From positions 1 through 14,059 of the forward strand of contig JADFQT010000029.1 of the NCBI GenBank assembly GCA_022561675.1: 14,059 nucleotides of DNA. Reading direction: 5' to 3'. Each line of letters opens with the position of its first letter. Position 1 is the first letter of the stretch. The notes under the pieces are model-generated. The model was not told where the DNA came from and did not search any database. It saw only the letters and a list, made by a program, of their open reading frames with translations. The stretch comes from Chloroflexota bacterium (GTDB lineage: Bacteria; Chloroflexota; Dehalococcoidia; Lucifugimonadales; UBA3495). A program made the position numbers and the translations under genes. Below are positions 13,308 through 14,059 of this stretch, in pieces.

Positions 13308-14059
13308 ATGCGAAATCTTATTACCAAGCGTCCCTGGCTGGTGGCAACGTCTGCAATGGCCGTCGCCTTGATGGCGGTGACCTTCTTGGCCGCGATCTCA
13401 TTTGCCGGTCAAGTTCAAGCGCAGCCTAACCAAGATACCGGGGGAATGTTCGTTCCGGATCTTTTTGTAATGGATTCCGTCGAGAACCAGGGTTGGACCA
13501 CGATCACGGGTCTCGAAGGCTGGTACAAAACCGCCAATGACAAAGAGTTGGTTATAGACGTTTCCCTGGAATGCGGCTTGTACACCGACACCGCTGTTGC
13601 TAGCAAAGCTGGCGACAAGGAGACCGCGTACGCTGAAGCAGGCGTTCAGGTACGGGTTTTGATTGATGGCGAATACGCTGCGGAGCCAGGTATTGTCACC
13701 TTCTGCCGCCGGTCCCAGATGCTGTCAGCTACCTTCCAGGGCCTGCTTACAGATGTTGATGGCAACGTCTGCCTGACCACCGACCCCGAAACTCTCGACA
13801 TCACCATCGACGAAGACTGCCTGCGGCCTGAAGAAGTCCAGTTGATTCTTGATACCACCAACGCCAACGCGTTTAACTTTGTAGCATTCGATCTGGCAGC
13901 GGGTGGTGAGGGTCACACGATAGAGGTCCAATCGAAGATTTCGACCGACTTCGTCGGAGAGGATCCGCCAAAGGGGAATGGGAAGACCAGCGACGGTGGT
14001 ACGGCGAGCGCCAACGCCGTCATTGGCAAAGGTTCGGCCATTGTTTACGAGACCAGGTT
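13308..14059 (+). CDS. Secreted protein of unknown function, four cysteines (3' end outside window)
   Basis: An open frame of 250 codons with no stop before the window ends. The ATG at 13308 is backed by GGAAGGAGAG (13293-13302). The N-terminus is a signal peptide: RNLITKR, a hydrophobic stretch 10-33, and a likely cleavage after VQA38. The mature part has beta-rich patterns (ELVIDVSLECG, AGVQVRVLIDGE, EVQLILDTTNANAFNFVAF) and cysteines at 89, 133, 155 and 171, which could form two disulfides. Acidic residues cluster around 149-170 (DVDGN, TIDEDC), a possible calcium site, but no full EF-hand or dockerin motif is clear. From about 230 it turns Gly/Ser/Lys-rich (PPKGNGKTSDGG). No family recognised. 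It may belong with the other exported proteins in this half of the window. Confidence 0.7.
   Translation, partial: MRNLITKRPWLVATSAMAVALMAVTFLAAISFAGQVQAQPNQDTGGMFVPDLFVMDSVENQGWTTITGLEGWYKTANDKELVIDVSLECGLYTDTAVASKAGDKETAYAEAGVQVRVLIDGEYAAEPGIVTFCRRSQMLSATFQGLLTDVDGNVCLTTDPETLDITIDEDCLRPEEVQLILDTTNANAFNFVAFDLAAGGEGHTIEVQSKISTDFVGEDPPKGNGKTSDGGTASANAVIGKGSAIVYETR

Overview
The window reads as a moderately GC-rich bacterial chromosome fragment. It is probably from the Chloroflexota, with the Dehalococcoidia/SAR202 side as my best guess. The grounds are Thr-Pro-rich linkers after lipoprotein and protease N-termini, a DUF5667-type protein directly behind an ECF sigma factor, a luciferase-like (F420/FMN-type) oxidoreductase beside an MmgE/PrpD protein, and intergenic inverted repeats of two families that I remember from such genomes. 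This placement is inference from recall, not from a search. No rRNA, tRNA, CRISPR array, complete insertion sequence or phage gene was recognised.

Left third (1-5936), metabolism. The window opens inside a transketolase gene (C-terminal part, + strand). A type I phosphodiesterase/nucleotide pyrophosphatase-family hydrolase follows, then a short intergenic stretch with small inverted repeats, then a luciferase-like monooxygenase-family oxidoreductase. Facing it on the minus strand is a two-gene unit: a PAC2-family protein, then 6 bp later an MmgE/PrpD-family protein. A near-perfect hairpin lies at the convergent junction.

Middle (5937-8307). A 481-bp divergent intergenic region leads to an ECF-type RNA polymerase sigma factor. 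It overlaps by 11 bp a membrane protein with a DUF5667-like exported domain, which is probably the sigma factor's regulator. The second gene starts at TTG, supported by an AGGAGG ribosome binding site inside the sigma gene. Behind it lies 485 bp of non-coding DNA with a REP-like inverted repeat and two stacked hairpins.

Right half (8308-14059), cell surface. Four of the five genes here encode exported proteins on the + strand: a lipoprotein with two tandem Ig-like repeats, a 413-residue secreted protein with beta-rich domains and a highly charged tail, a subtilisin-like S8 protease with an I9-type propeptide, and a secreted four-cysteine protein that runs off the window end. The exception is a small cupin on the minus strand, which shares a very clear bidirectional terminator with the 413-residue protein. 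Several intergenic regions here are long and carry hairpins and repeats, including a 22-bp-period repeat array and a possible structured leader before the protease.

Working model (inference): the sigma/DUF5667 pair controls some or all of the envelope and secreted genes beside it. No shared promoter motif was established by eye. The left-hand genes look like ordinary metabolic neighbours.
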